Shown piece by piece: positions 21,340 through 32,457 of a stretch of DNA of 64,000 nucleotides. Each line of letters opens with the position of its first letter. Position 1 is the first letter of the stretch. This DNA is from Rhipicephalus microplus (lineage: Eukaryota > Arthropoda > Arachnida > Ixodida > Ixodidae), in the NCBI RefSeq assembly GCF_043290135.1, contig NC_134700.1:77355000-77418999 (forward strand), read 5' to 3'. The notes under the pieces were generated by a model that worked only from the letters and a program-made list of their open reading frames with translations, ran no database searches and had not been told where the DNA came from. Position numbers and translations under genes: made by a program.

Positions 21340-21408
21340 GCTAGTATATATTTGTGGAACGTCTAATAAAACGGCAGTATGTATGCAGCTGCTACCCGGG
21401 GTGTATCA
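21340..21408 (+). repeat. Right target duplication and second part of the Gypsy 3' LTR
   Basis: GCTAGTAT (21340-21347) repeats 16191-16198. The remainder matches 11589-11647, including ACGTCTAATAAAAC and the GCTGCTACCCGGG end. Confidence 0.85.
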
Positions 21409-21708
21409 CTCACACAACTCCTTCACTACAACACGTATATTGACATATGACAGCTGTGACCATATGTGTGAGTGATCTTGAAGCAACGTTTATATACTAC
21501 TAGGTAAGTTGCAAAATTGAGCGATGTTGTGCGGCACTGCTGTCGCATTCGGATTCACTCACTGCATGCTCGCTCGTGTCACTCCCGTAACCTCCGTCGG
21601 CTGTGCATGTTGCAGTGCGTCGCCATCCGTGGAGGCTTCTTTTTGCGTGAACAGTTTTGTGCTTCAGCGTGCCGTGTTCTGCTTTGTGTGTTTTGCGTGT
21701 TTTCATCA

Positions 21709-22640
21709 TGCCCACATGTTGCATTCCCGGCTGTACGAGTAGCTACAGGACATCAGAGACACCACGATTTTTTGTGCCTCGCGTGTATCTGAGCAGCGAG
21801 AGGCATGGGACTACGCTATTCCTCGTGCGGATAAGAAAATACCCAGCATATCACGTGTGTATTATACGCACTTTCATGAGAAGGACATCCATAAGACTTT
21901 CACTCACGTCATCAATAGAAAGAAGGTACAAATCGCCAGAGGAAAGTGGGACCTCATCGAAGGATGCGTTCTACGGATATTCCTGAACTTGCCCCCTTAC
22001 CTTTCAAAACCCGCGACAAAGAAGTGAAAACTGCCCGATGGGAGTAGGGTACTTTCCAGAATGTCATCGGCGAAAAAGAATAGACTATCTCTGAGCACTC
22101 AGCTCGAAGACGGTGAAATAAGGTCCGACATGCCGTCAACAAATGGCGTCATAATTCCGCTTCAAGACATAGAAAACGTTTGTTTGCATGCTGGCGGAAA
22201 GTGGTGAGAATAGCGAGACAAGACGTCTTGTGGCGTTTCCAGTGCTCAAAGAAGAGAAAAGAGCGCTATTTGTGGAGAAATGCGTAGTCGTCGCAAGACA
22301 TGACAGTTACCCTTAGCAGCCGTCACCATCGCTTAGCCAAATCGCCCAGCAATGCAGATACCATCACCCGAGTGGCCGAACTTCTGGACGACATAGAAAA
22401 GCTGAAAGTGTGTTCGTGTTGTCCCAATGCGTCAGCAGACAGCTTCGTGAGTAATGACTACGGAGTGCTCACCGATACCCCAAAGTATGGCCCCTGCTCG
22501 AAGCTTTGGCTTCAGCTGTGTTAACAGGTTTCATTAGAGGAACTCAAGAAGCAGAGCGACTCAAGAACTCGAGAAGAAGCAGAGACATGCTTAAGAAAAG
22601 CGCCGCACGCGCAGATTTTCGACGGCCTAAGTTGCTAAAG
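21709..22640 (+). pseudogene. THAP-domain protein relic
   Basis: ATG at 21709 opens MPTCCIPGCTSSYRTSETP, a THAP start with its first two cysteines. After a frameshift near 21785 the text continues AWDYAIPRADKKIPS, then HFHEKDIHKTFTHVINRKKV and LNLPPYL. The third zinc ligand is Tyr (YYTHF) where Cys is expected. Further downstream, KLKVCSCCPNASADSF and PKYGPCSKLW look like a continuation. It could be a THAP transposase remnant of a second P-like family or a dead host THAP gene. No ends of a transposon were found around it. Confidence 0.65.
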
Positions 22641-23772
22641 AATGTGATTAGCATGAAAGAAAAAAAAAGCTGACTGCAGAACCAGACAAAAGCCACGAGA
22701 TTGCGCCACATAATTGTAATTTATTTCAAGACACGAAAAACATAGTCACAAGCGAGGATGCAAGGCATTGTGATTGTTTTTTTTTTTGCGCCTAAAAATA
22801 ATTGCGGACGTACACCAAAAACTAACTACCGGACAGACTCGCATGTTATGTTATAAAGCATCGTTTATTGTGGGCAGTACATAAAGCCATAATTATGCTG
22901 TATTTGCCTTACACCGCTAAAATATTACACAGTATCAAGTTTCTGTGGCAGTACAACAAGAAATCATGATAATATACTGTTGGCGAAGTTCTTTCAGAGT
23001 GGCCGCCAGGGCATCTTGCCACGACGACTGCGCGTTTTCGTCTGCTAGCGAAAGCTTGTTGCGCCGCTAGCGCCACCAAACCGGAAGTTGTCTTGACGCC
23101 GTGTGATAGGTAGAGGTGTGCGCCGGCACGTCGGCGCGCCGCCGCCATTGTCACCGATGTGTTTTTTGGACGCGCCGATTAAAATTTTTTTAGCAAACCT
23201 GGCTTTCTTTGGCAGTTTATTCTGTCATCAGTAAATTATCGGTCCTTTTCTGATCCATTTGAATAACTGCATCAGAAAAAACGCCAAGCCTACGCGGAAG
23301 ACGCAGCACAGTCACGGCGAGAGCTAGAAGGGCGGCCTTTCAGAGCCTTTTCTAAACACTCATTGCGTAACTGCTGCAAGCGCACTTGCTTCATACCCAC
23401 TACGGCATTAATAATAAAAATTTTAGGGTAGTAGGCCGGCATTCGGTTTGCAATTTTTCGTCATTTTTTTTTAGAAGCGTGGTATCCGCTAAACACTTTC
23501 AAGGAATTTTGTGCCGATTGTTCGTGCAGTGGCTGACGACGATGAGCAATTATGCCTGAAGTGGGTATGCGCCACAGTTAATGACTGAATCAGAAAAATC
23601 TTTTGTAATGGGTTGGAGCATTGGATGACCTACACGCTACGCTATTCGCATTGTGCGACGACTGGTTCATTGTTCTTTCGCGGTTTTAGAACGCTTTATA
23701 AGTCGTATTACGCGATTGCTTTCCCGACATCAACCTTCCCTAAGGCAAGCTTACCAACAAGTTTCAAGCACT
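22641..23772. other. No gene recognised
   Basis: AT-rich sequence with short homopolymers. There is a GC-rich patch at 23030-23170 that may be a repeat family I cannot name. Short ORFs lack motifs. Confidence 0.4.
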
Positions 23773-23786
23773 GGTGTGGCTCAGGG
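23773..23786. repeat. Left target duplication of the SINE
   Basis: GGTGTGGCTCAGGG, repeated at 24036-24049. Confidence 0.85.
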
Positions 23787-24035
23787 TTGATTTGATTGAT
23801 TGATTTGTGGGGTTTAACGTCCCAAAACCACCATTTGATTATGAGAGACGCCGTAGTGGAGGGCTCCGGAAATTTTGACCACCTGGGGTACTTTAACGTG
23901 CACCCAAATCTGAGTACACGGGCCTACAACATTTCCGCCTCCATCGGAAATGCAGCCGCCGCAGCCGGGAATCGAACCCGCGACCTGCGGGTCAGCAGCC
24001 GAGTACCTTAGCCACTAGACCACCGCGGCGGGGCA
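23787..24035 (-). mobile_element. Ruka-like tRNA-derived SINE
   Basis: On the minus strand it begins with a tRNA-like head: A-box region TGGTCTAGTGGCTAAGG and B box GGTTCGATTCC. A body follows that ends in a TCAATCAATCAAA-type tail. The perfect 14-bp duplication GGTGTGGCTCAGGG flanks it. Related copies lie at 39057, 44707, 31485 and 16565. The name Ruka is from memory of tick SINEs and was not checked. Confidence 0.85.
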
Positions 24036-24106
24036 GGTGTGGCTCAGGGGTAGACTACAGGGCAGGCACCGAGCGGACTAGGGTTCGAGCCCCACTGTGT
24101 CCATAT
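24036..24106 (+). repeat. tRNA-like sequence interrupted by the SINE
   Basis: GGTGTGGCTCAGGGGTAGACTAC is an A-box-like stretch and GGGTTCGAGCCCC is a perfect B-box stem, about 70 bp in total, ending CTGTGTCCA. The SINE landed in its 5' part. It is more likely the head of another tRNA-derived SINE than a working tRNA, because no clean cloverleaf was built. Confidence 0.5.
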
Positions 24107-26737
24107 TGTTAGGTTTTTGTTTTCTAGTTTCATGCAATTAATGTGCTTACGGACACCGGCGGCGGCGGACTACTGTGCGTAACCCGAGTTGTGATCCAAT
24201 AACAACTTTTGCTCTAAACCTTGTTCAGTATACTCCTACTCAAAATAAACGTTAATTTTAAGCTACTTTCAAGCTCACTTTAATTAAGCGAATACAGGTC
24301 GGTGAAAGCACCAAAGGCGGTGCTTGGCGAGCACCACAAACAACATATTCTGGCTGACGATCGAGTCTATAATCTCTTTCACACAATTGCGTGCAAAGCC
24401 AGTGTTGGAATAACGATCAATGCGACCGTGAAAGCAAGTGAAGGAACATTTACAGTTCACAGGGGTAGATCAGCGCTAGTTAATGTAGAAGCCCCCTATG
24501 TAATGTCCTTACAAGAAAGGGGGGCCATTAAGGTAATAAATTGAGCTGAACTGATTGCGTATAAAAGCAGTTGCTTATAGTTTCTTATAAACGACCATTA
24601 GCCGGCTGTTTGCGGCATGCGTATTTAGAAAAAGTCCTTTAAGGAATTGGAACACAGCCTTTACTGAAGAAAGAAAGAGACGGTCAACACAACAGATGAA
24701 GTATGCTCTATCAAACAATCGATCCAGTTGGCAGGTTCAGCAAGGTAGACCATTGGGCGAGATTAGGATCACTATCAACTTCGTGTGAAGTACTGCACAG
24801 AACATGCATACACGCGGATAAAACACCAAGTACGTAATGTCTCGTGTTTCCTCTACTTTGTCGTGCACTTGTCAGACAATCAAACCGAGTAATCTGCGCC
24901 TTACTTCACCCGTGTTCCGTCTTCGACTAAATTCGACTAACTAAATCTAGATGCCAATTTTCCTTCACGGTGTTTGAAACAGTACATCACTAACGCAGCT
25001 TGATGTGTGAGTTACTTCATAATATTCGGAAGAGGAATCCAATGAAAGACACGAAGACAACAAAAGAGAACAACCACAGAGAGCAAGCATTCGACTTCAA
25101 ACACAATGTTTATTGCAGAAAGCCCACCCACACACAACCCATCATTTCGTGCATAAATTATGCTATCTGAGTAATTTCACAGTTGCACACCTAACAGTGC
25201 AAAGGTGTTACAAACGGCACATTTTCATGAAACACTATAGAGTCGACGCTACGGTGCAATCACTATGTAGCAAAGTGAATTCTTTGTCTGTAAGAGAACT
25301 GATGAATGATTTACACATGACGCTTTGCCATGTTTTATTTTATTTTGAAGGCTTTAAATACCTTACGTTCAAATTTATTTTTTATTCATTTACCAATTAC
25401 AATTATTGATTTGAAATCAGGGGTGTAGAGCCATTGCAGTGAAGCGGTGAGTTTCCACTAGTACCTGTAGGGAGCAGAATGCATTGTTCATGCACTCTGT
25501 CATTGAAGCTGATCGGTTCTTCTGGCCTTTGTAGACGCGGTCACATGACAAGGAAATTTAATGCAACTACCTTCAAGGCACAGAATATATTCTTTTATGT
25601 ACGTCTGACGTTTTTCCAGTTCAAATTCTCAAAGTTAGACGCACACTGTCACACAGTACTTAGAGGCGAACTATAAATGTCCCAGTCTTTTTTATATGAG
25701 TGTGCAACGCATTTAGTGAAGCAATCGAATTAGCGAAACATAAAAATGAAAGCATATCCAAGAAGTGAATTACGGGTGAGGCTAAGCGTCCATCGATCCG
25801 TCCATGCATGCGTCTACGCATCCATCTTTCCATCGATGCGACCATCTGTCCGCCTGTCTCTATGCTGTGCTGGCTACGCCAGATGGACGCGGGACTGCCC
25901 TAGACCATAAGGAGATTTACCCATCTAATGTGAAGACAGGGCCTGCACATTGGAGGGTTAGATTAGATTCGAGAGGTAATAAACTAAAATGGAATATATC
26001 GGAGCGCGACATTTCCCTTCCATTCCTGATTTCGCGCTCGCTCAGGCAGGTTTTGACTTTATACCTGTTAACTCTGCTATTAGCTAATAGGTGCACATGC
26101 ACCAATGACATTCAAACCCGTTTCAAGTCAGCTTAGCTATAACTATGCACATGCAAATCACGTTTTGTACAGCTGTAGGCAGGCGATAGAGTGGTCTTGT
26201 CGCCGCAATAGGTCATTTTAAAGCAATCCAAGAACCCTACGCGGGTGCGCGAAACACCATGGGAAAAGTCTATACATTAAGTGCACTGGCTATTCTGTGA
26301 CATTCCAATTTGTTGCTCTCGCTTTAATTGCTTCGCCTTCGCGGCAAACCTGTGACATTTCAAGATTTCTGTATGTGGCATCAATCAATAAACGTGAGAA
26401 ATATTTTGGCAGCAGTTACCAATTCATACTACCAGAATCATAGGCCGTACAGTGCCTGAGCAGACGTCTGCCGCCGCAAGGACATGCACGCGCCTCTCGC
26501 TCTCATGTTGCACGCGCGCATGCGTAGGTAGCCTTGGAAGGAATTAAAAGTTCCCAACAAGTGGCCGCCAATCCCTTCGAGATCTTGGCTTTCCCGCACT
26601 GCGCCGACTTGCCCGATTCCTCGGTTATGTCACTCTACCTCGGTTAGAGTGTACTAAAACTGGACTTTGGTGTTTAGCACGCGCTTTTCACGCCGCGGCG
26701 GAAGTGCTTTGAATATTTTGATCAGTGCTTTTTCGGG
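24107..26737. other. No gene recognised; imperfect (CCAT)n at 25787-25858
   Basis: Long stretch without supported genes. Candidate ORFs of 60-110 codons (for example 24302-24544 and 25804-26136) have no motif and no context. A degenerate CCATC-rich microsatellite lies at about 25787-25858. Confidence 0.4.
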
Positions 26738-27030
26738 ATGCGGCAAAGTGTGTTGTGCCGAACTGCAATAGCAGGTAGACATCCAGCACAAACAAGGTAA
26801 TTGCCCTCTAAGTTTCCAGAGGCCCGAGAGGTTGGAAGCACTGGCTCACGCCATACTAAGGAAAGACCGAAAGCTGATGCCTCGTGACTGTCATTCCGAA
26901 AGGCATTCTTCAGACAGGGACACATACAAGCGGGGCAGGGTGGGCATGGTTCCGAAGCTCTCCTGGAGAAAGCGAAACCGCCAGCGTTGTTACCAGACGC
27001 CGTGCCTTCAGTGTTTCCATGCTGTCTCAA
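26738..27030 (+). pseudogene. Second THAP-domain relic
   Basis: Plus-strand text reads AAKCVVPNCNSR (first two zinc ligands) with a stop after it. It continues after a frame change with FPERPERLEALAHAILRKDRKLMPRDCHSERHSS, which fits the THAP core. The usual Trp is Arg and CSEHF has become CHSERH. A further frame gives LLPDAVPSVFP, the AVPxxF box. At least two frameshifts break it. Confidence 0.55.
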
Positions 27031-27450
27031 CTACTTATCAGCTGTTCACACACACACATGTACATACACATAGAAACAAAAAGAAAAATGAAATAGCCTG
27101 ACGTGAAGTGCGGAAAGCATGCAAGGAGAAATACATTAGAGGCTCAAGGTAAACATGTGTGCTCGTTTTATTTGCATCTTGATTTTGCATTGACGAACAC
27201 CGTAGATTTTTCACTCGCAACCAACTACGCCGATGTAGGCATATCTGCGAAATGAGCTCTTTAATGCTGTCGCGTTGAAATTTGGAGCCAGTGAGGACGC
27301 ACAGAAACACACCCAGTTGCACGTGAAACGCGGAGTCACAAAACACCTATGCTCGCGGAGTGGCCTTGAACGAGAGCGCGGTGAGAGCGGCGCGCTGCGT
27401 TTTTCCTTCACCGCTATCAAGAGTTTGACGACAGAGGGCGCGGCGGTGCT
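27031..27450. other. No gene recognised; short (CA)n at 27047-27060
   Basis: A short CACACACACACA run and A-rich sequence, nothing else supported. Confidence 0.35.
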
Positions 27451-27845
27451 GTGCCCGATGGGGTAGAAGGGGTAGACACAGTATGCAGTGCGTGTGGAGA
27501 GGAAGAAGAAACTGCCGAACACTTGATAATGTTCTGTAAAGGGCTTCACCCTATAGTTCAGGATGATGGCGCAGAGTTTTTCAAAGCACTGGGGTTTAGG
27601 GACCGGGAGGGCAAAATAAACTTTAAGCGGGTAGACTTAACTAGAAGGAGGTTATTTGATTGGTGGCTAAAGTCAAGTCACGAGTGAAAATTAAACTCTT
27701 CACTGCAAAGTACGAATCCTAAAACTCACTTTTTAAGGAAAAAAAATAAATATAGTTTTTGGTTCATTAGGTATTACGGCTTGGTGGCGCCAGCCACTGC
27801 CCGATCTAAAGGGTACAGCCATATCCATCCATTTATCCATCGATT
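27451..27845 (+). mobile_element. 5'-truncated LINE, 3' end only
   Basis: An open frame from about 27460 to 27687 encodes the C-terminus of an APE-type LINE ORF2. It includes a CSACGEEEETAEHLIMFC motif (C-x2-C-x8-H-x4-C) and ends DWWLKSSHE. A roughly 130-bp 3' UTR and an ATCCATCCATTTATCCATC tail follow. The remainder of the element is missing, as is usual for dead-on-arrival LINE copies. Confidence 0.7.
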
Positions 27846-29586
27846 CCGTGACTTTTTCAGGATGCCTGAGCGAGTGCAGTTTCCCACCTCAAGAATTTTT
27901 GCTCCGTGCCTTGTCTTGTTTTTCGTGCTTCTCGGCAATATACAAACATGAAGAAGGTGGAGTCAGTGCCGACACTGCACGATGATGAACCCTTTCGATG
28001 AAGAGCAGGGAACAGAGCATCTTGAAGCTTCACAATGAATGTCAAATCACTTTGATTCCACACAGCATGCAGAGTACCCTGCGCCTCGGGATACATGCTT
28101 ACAGAAGATGGGCGCATGCAAGTGCTGGTTCGAGAAAGTGAAATGCACTAAATGGCGGTTGCAGTGGCTTCAGTCAATACATTTTCAGACCAACAACTAC
28201 TGCAAAAAGTCACAGGCATTAAATGGTGTAGGATTTCTGTGTCTAAAATATTTAATTGCCACTAATAGTTTATCGAGTTGGTAATGGTACATGATTATTA
28301 AATGGCACGACCAGATCTTATTTTCGTACCTTATTTGTTCTGCGAGGTGCGAGAAATAGTTAAAACCGAAAATGCTACTGAAACGACCATTCTGAAGAGG
28401 AGTAGGATAGTTCTGTTCGTTGCAACATAATCTTTGGCAGTACTTTAAGCACATATCAGCGCTTCTGCAATTCGCTGTGTACGTGGGGAGGGACAATGAA
28501 TGTTTGACTGAATCACTTAATTTCTTGTTATGGTGTCTGAGACATTAATTAATTTTTATATGAAAGGAACCTGACTACCGAAGATTCTTGAATATTTTCC
28601 AACTGCTTTTGCAGTTCACGTGACATGTAACAAGAGTGACGGCGCCATGTGAATAGCCACTTATAAGAGCTTTGGAAAGTGTTAAAATTTTTAACTAAAA
28701 CATGCTCGCTCAATCTTCAACACCTTACGAGGGTCACTCCTTCTAATTGCATAACACATTCTGGCCAGTCTTGATCATGCTGTATACAAGGGTGAATAGT
28801 AAAACATGTTTACCTGCTGGTACGTTTATGAGCTAATGTTTGTCAACTTAAAAATTTTTTGAGCACGTTTGTCCTGAGAAAACTTGCTACGCCGTATCTG
28901 ACATCCCGTGCAGTGCCACTGCGAGTATATGTGCTACGTGTGCGAGGGCCGATGGGTGCTGTTGCAAGGTATTTTTGGTATGGATGAATGTTATGAGTGA
29001 AGCCAACGCTTGGGCTGAAGTGGCTACCAGATAGAGTGCTAAAGGGAGTCGACATAGCTGCACTTCTATTGGAAACATGCCGAATGGGACTTACATGTGG
29101 AAACTATGCTTGAAAGAGCTCATCGTGGATGTCGGAGTCATGATGCATTACTTTACCAAGAGCACTGTCAGAAAACAGGGTTAGGCACGTTTGTAAAGCA
29201 TTCACACCAAGTGGTTGTGGTGCAGTAAGTAGCACACCTGATATCTGTTTTCGCTGACCGAAAAATCATGGTTTCGATTCTCAGTCACAAAGCTATTTTC
29301 TTTACTTTCTGATCATGCGTATCTTTTCGTCATCATTTCCGTGAGAAAAATACGTCACTAAGGTATTGGTGGGCCTTGGCATAAAGCTTTCGTAAGAAAA
29401 GCACACAGAACCGGCTCATCCGCAGTTTTAAAGGGGGCCGCAACACTATTTTAAAGTGGTCAGAAAACGCTGCCGATTCCTGGTCGGGGTGCTCGGGAAA
29501 TTGCGAGCCCACCATTACAGCGGAGCCAATGGCCACCTTCAAACTTGCAATCGATTCTCTAAGTTGGCCAGACATCGTTCCCTCGT
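27846..29586. other. No gene recognised
   Basis: No ORF with recognisable family features. A weak tRNA B-box-like word (GGTTTCGATTCTC, 29271-29283) is present without a matching A box. Confidence 0.4.
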
Positions 29587-31465
29587 CAGGGGTGCAACAG
29601 CCAAAATAGAATTCGGAGAAATTCTTGGAGCAGCAAAATGTTACTTTTGGAGCACGAAAATCTAAATTTGGAGCAAGTTACGGGGAACAAAACATCCATT
29701 TTTTATTATGAAAGAACAAATTTGGAGCAGTATGAAAAACAAGTCTTACATTTAGAAAAAAAATGTACAAACCATTCAGCATGCCCTAAATAATGTAAGT
29801 AAGAGCACTGCTATTTAATAGAACTATTATTTTGAACTACCCTACTGAGAAAATAATGATAAATTCCACATTAGTATTTGCTGCATTTGACTCTGCAAAT
29901 TGCAATGCGAATCTGCCAAGCAGGCGACCTTACAACTCAGAAAATTTATAGGGGTGGCGAAAAAAAAAAACTGGCATGCAGTTTAAGTTTTAGGGCACCA
30001 GAAATGTCATACGCTGCTTCAAATGATTGCCAGTGAATTCTTAAGCTGTCATCGATCCTAGTAGTATTTACAAATATGCGCCGCATACAAGCATGAGTAA
30101 TGGAAGAAAATGTGCTGTGTCGCGTGATTAGTGCTAACACCCCTCCCGAATCACGACACGCTCCTTGATAGGGCACTGGTGTACTGCGTCAAAGGCAGAT
30201 GAAGCAGCGTTCTGCACCAGTTGGAACAAGTTAGAAACACTGTTACGCCCCACCCTTTCTCTTTTTCCCCCCTTTTTTGCGATGGGATTTGGTTTAGGGC
30301 ATACTAACTTCTTGGCTCACTTGCAAAGCGCGTTCGACCAGATGAAGTAAAATGGCGCGTGCTTGTTGGCCCAACGACGGCACAGGATATTTCAGGTCAA
30401 TGCAACTGCAACATAAAAATAAAAGAACGTTTTATGTGCCATTGCTATGGCAACCAACGTAGTCACCTGCTACACCAATTTTCGTGGCACACCGAGTCTG
30501 TCTGTGGGCGAGAAACGCGACATACGCTTCCAGCTTTTTTAACATGCCATAGTCATGCTTGCTGACTTGAAAGTTCATATTTCCCGCGAAGTATTGGTGG
30601 CTATGGCAACACTTTTTTAAATGCGAATGCATTTCTCAGTCGGGCTATGTCAGGCATTCGGCGGTGTGAGCGCGCCGGCAGATGTTATCTTTGTGCTCTC
30701 CCTCTCTCATAGCAAAGCTGCGGGCTCGCACGCTTGTGCTCACCCCTAGCACCCGGAGCATGTGGTCCGAGAGAGTGCAGAAAAGGGTAGTCGCAGTGCT
30801 TCACCGCTCCTCTCGCCATTCGCTCTCTCTCCTTCCTGTGACCCTCTCTCCCATTTGCTGGCTGGGCGTCTCTCAAGAACATCCGGAAATGTGGGCTCGA
30901 GACCCCACTGTGAAATTTCAATGCCAAGCTAAGAATGCTGGCTCCCCGCTCTCCCATTCACTCACTCTCGACTGTTCACTGGCTGGGCACCTCTCAAGGT
31001 GATAGCAGAAGTCGGTGAAGGTGAATGTCCGACGGCTATGGTACCCTCTCTGGGCGCAAGAAATTCATTCGCATTTCCTCACGATTCCCTTCTGGGAGAT
31101 GGGGGCATTTTGTCTTCGAGTTGCGTTGTCCCACCAATAGGTATGCGCTCGGTCAGTGCACCGATAGCGTGCGGCTTTGTTACTTTATCTGGTCGATCGC
31201 GTGTCGCAACGGCCCCTGAACTAATGGCAATTTTTTCACCGTGGTTTCAAGTTAGGGTCTGTGCGTTTGAATTGGTTGATGACGCAAACTGAAAATAGCC
31301 AACGTGGTCGCTGTTTCTCGATTAAATTAGCACAACTGAGAAAACTGAGGCTGGCCGAGCATTTTCATGCAGGGTGGTGCAATTTCAGCAAATTTAATTG
31401 TTTTTGGCACCGCTAGGCGCAAAAGTGAAGAATGATATCAAATTTGTGTCGCTGTTGCACCCCTG
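29587..31465. mobile_element. Possible non-autonomous hAT-like element
   Basis: CAGGGGTGCAACAGC at 29587-29601 is the exact inverted complement of 31451-31465. CAGGGGTG-type ends are common in hAT elements. The interior has TTTGGAGCA words near the left end and a CT-rich central part with internal repeats, but no transposase. The 8-bp flanks (TCCCTCGT and CTTCATCC) do not match, which weakens the case. Confidence 0.35.
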
Positions 31466-31484
31466 CTTCATCCACCACAGTGAA

Positions 31485-31590
31485 CCAGTGGTGCTCAAGT
31501 GCTGACCCAAACGTCGTGGGATCAATTGTGGCCGTGACCATCGCATTTCGGTGGAGGCGCCGAAATCCTAGAAGTCCATGTACTGAGCGA
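31485..31590 (+). repeat. Diverged Ruka-like SINE fragment
   Basis: GTGCTCAAGTGCTGACCC, then GTCGTGGGATCAATTGTGGCC and CATTTCGGTGGAGGCG follow the order of the SINE head at 23787-24035 read in the plus direction. Confidence 0.55.
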
Positions 31591-31972
31591 CGCTAAATAA
31601 CACCAGAAGAATGAAATTCAATTATTTTGTAAAGGAGAGAAAAGAGAGAACACCTGTATGCATGGCCAGCTGTTCTTATTCTAACTTCAATCTCCTCTTC
31701 CTATCACTAGCCGAGCTGGCGCCAGTGCAACAATGCCGTCCTTGCTTCCTCACACTCGGCTACGCTGCGACATTTCTAAACCAGCTGCGCAATCAGTGCT
31801 AGAGGCCAGCATTGGCTGTTTCGTGTTGGTCTGTCACAGCCATACAGCGACTTGGTTTGATGATGTGCCAGTGATGCTTCAAGTGGTCGACCTTGGGTGT
31901 GGAGATGCGGATAGTTTTCCCAACGATGCAACTTGCGTGGATATTTTTGCAGGGATATTTCCGGTGGGCGGC
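31591..31972. other. No gene recognised
   Basis: Nothing supported beyond short ORFs. Confidence 0.35.
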
Positions 31973-32000
31973 ATTTATTTATTTATTTATTTATTTATTT
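31973..32000. repeat. (ATTT)n microsatellite, LINE tail
   Basis: About seven ATTT units on the plus strand, directly after the LINE 3' UTR read on the minus strand. Confidence 0.9.
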
Positions 32001-32457
32001 ACAATACAGCTACTCTCCTTCGAGAGCGTGGCAGTTGGGCAATACAGTAATTTTTCACACATACAAAAAAAGGATGTAGACGTAAAAACATGCAAGCATA
32101 ATAACAGGACATGAGGATCATATAACCATTGAGCAGTACAGAAGTTAAACGTTAATTATGTTATTAATACACAATGTATGCAATAATCACAAGATACAAA
32201 GCAAGTTATAGCCATTATACAGAGCTGAAACCATGCCGAAAGGCGATAGAAATAAAATACATGATTGAAGAAAGGAACTTATGTTAGCATTGATATCGTG
32301 AGGGAAAACGTAAATGGAACAGTTGTGACAGGAATAGCAAGCACTGAAAGCATACTTTAAAAATAGCTATACTACTGTAAAAGGAACACTGAAAAAGGTG
32401 TTGCTTTAACTAACGAACAGCAGATCTGGACCGGTGCGCCTGCATGCGTATAAACTG

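Larger units (their letters stand above)
11523..21408 (+). mobile_element. Degenerate Gypsy LTR retrotransposon, 3' LTR split by a P-like transposon
   Basis: Short 125-bp LTRs flank gag, protease, RT, RNase H and integrase remnants in the Gypsy order. The 5' LTR is 11523-11647. The 3' LTR is 16135-16198 joined to 21348-21408 once the 5141-bp P-like insert and one copy of its 8-bp duplication are taken out. A GAGGGAGGGAAAG polypurine tract directly precedes the 3' LTR. Many stops and frameshifts show that it is old. No clear target duplication is seen at its outer ends. Confidence 0.85.

Noticed and set aside
11523..21408. 4-6-bp target duplication of the degenerate Gypsy element
   Set aside because: Bases before 11523 (GTACG) and after 21408 (CTCAC) do not match.
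24302..24544. 80-codon ORF on the plus strand
   Set aside because: No ATG at the listed start, no motif, no splice context.
25787..25858. Possible CRISPR-like or satellite array
   Set aside because: It is an imperfect CCAT-type microsatellite without spacer structure.
29228..29300. tRNA-like sequence
   Set aside because: Only a B-box-like word is present and no cloverleaf could be drawn by eye.
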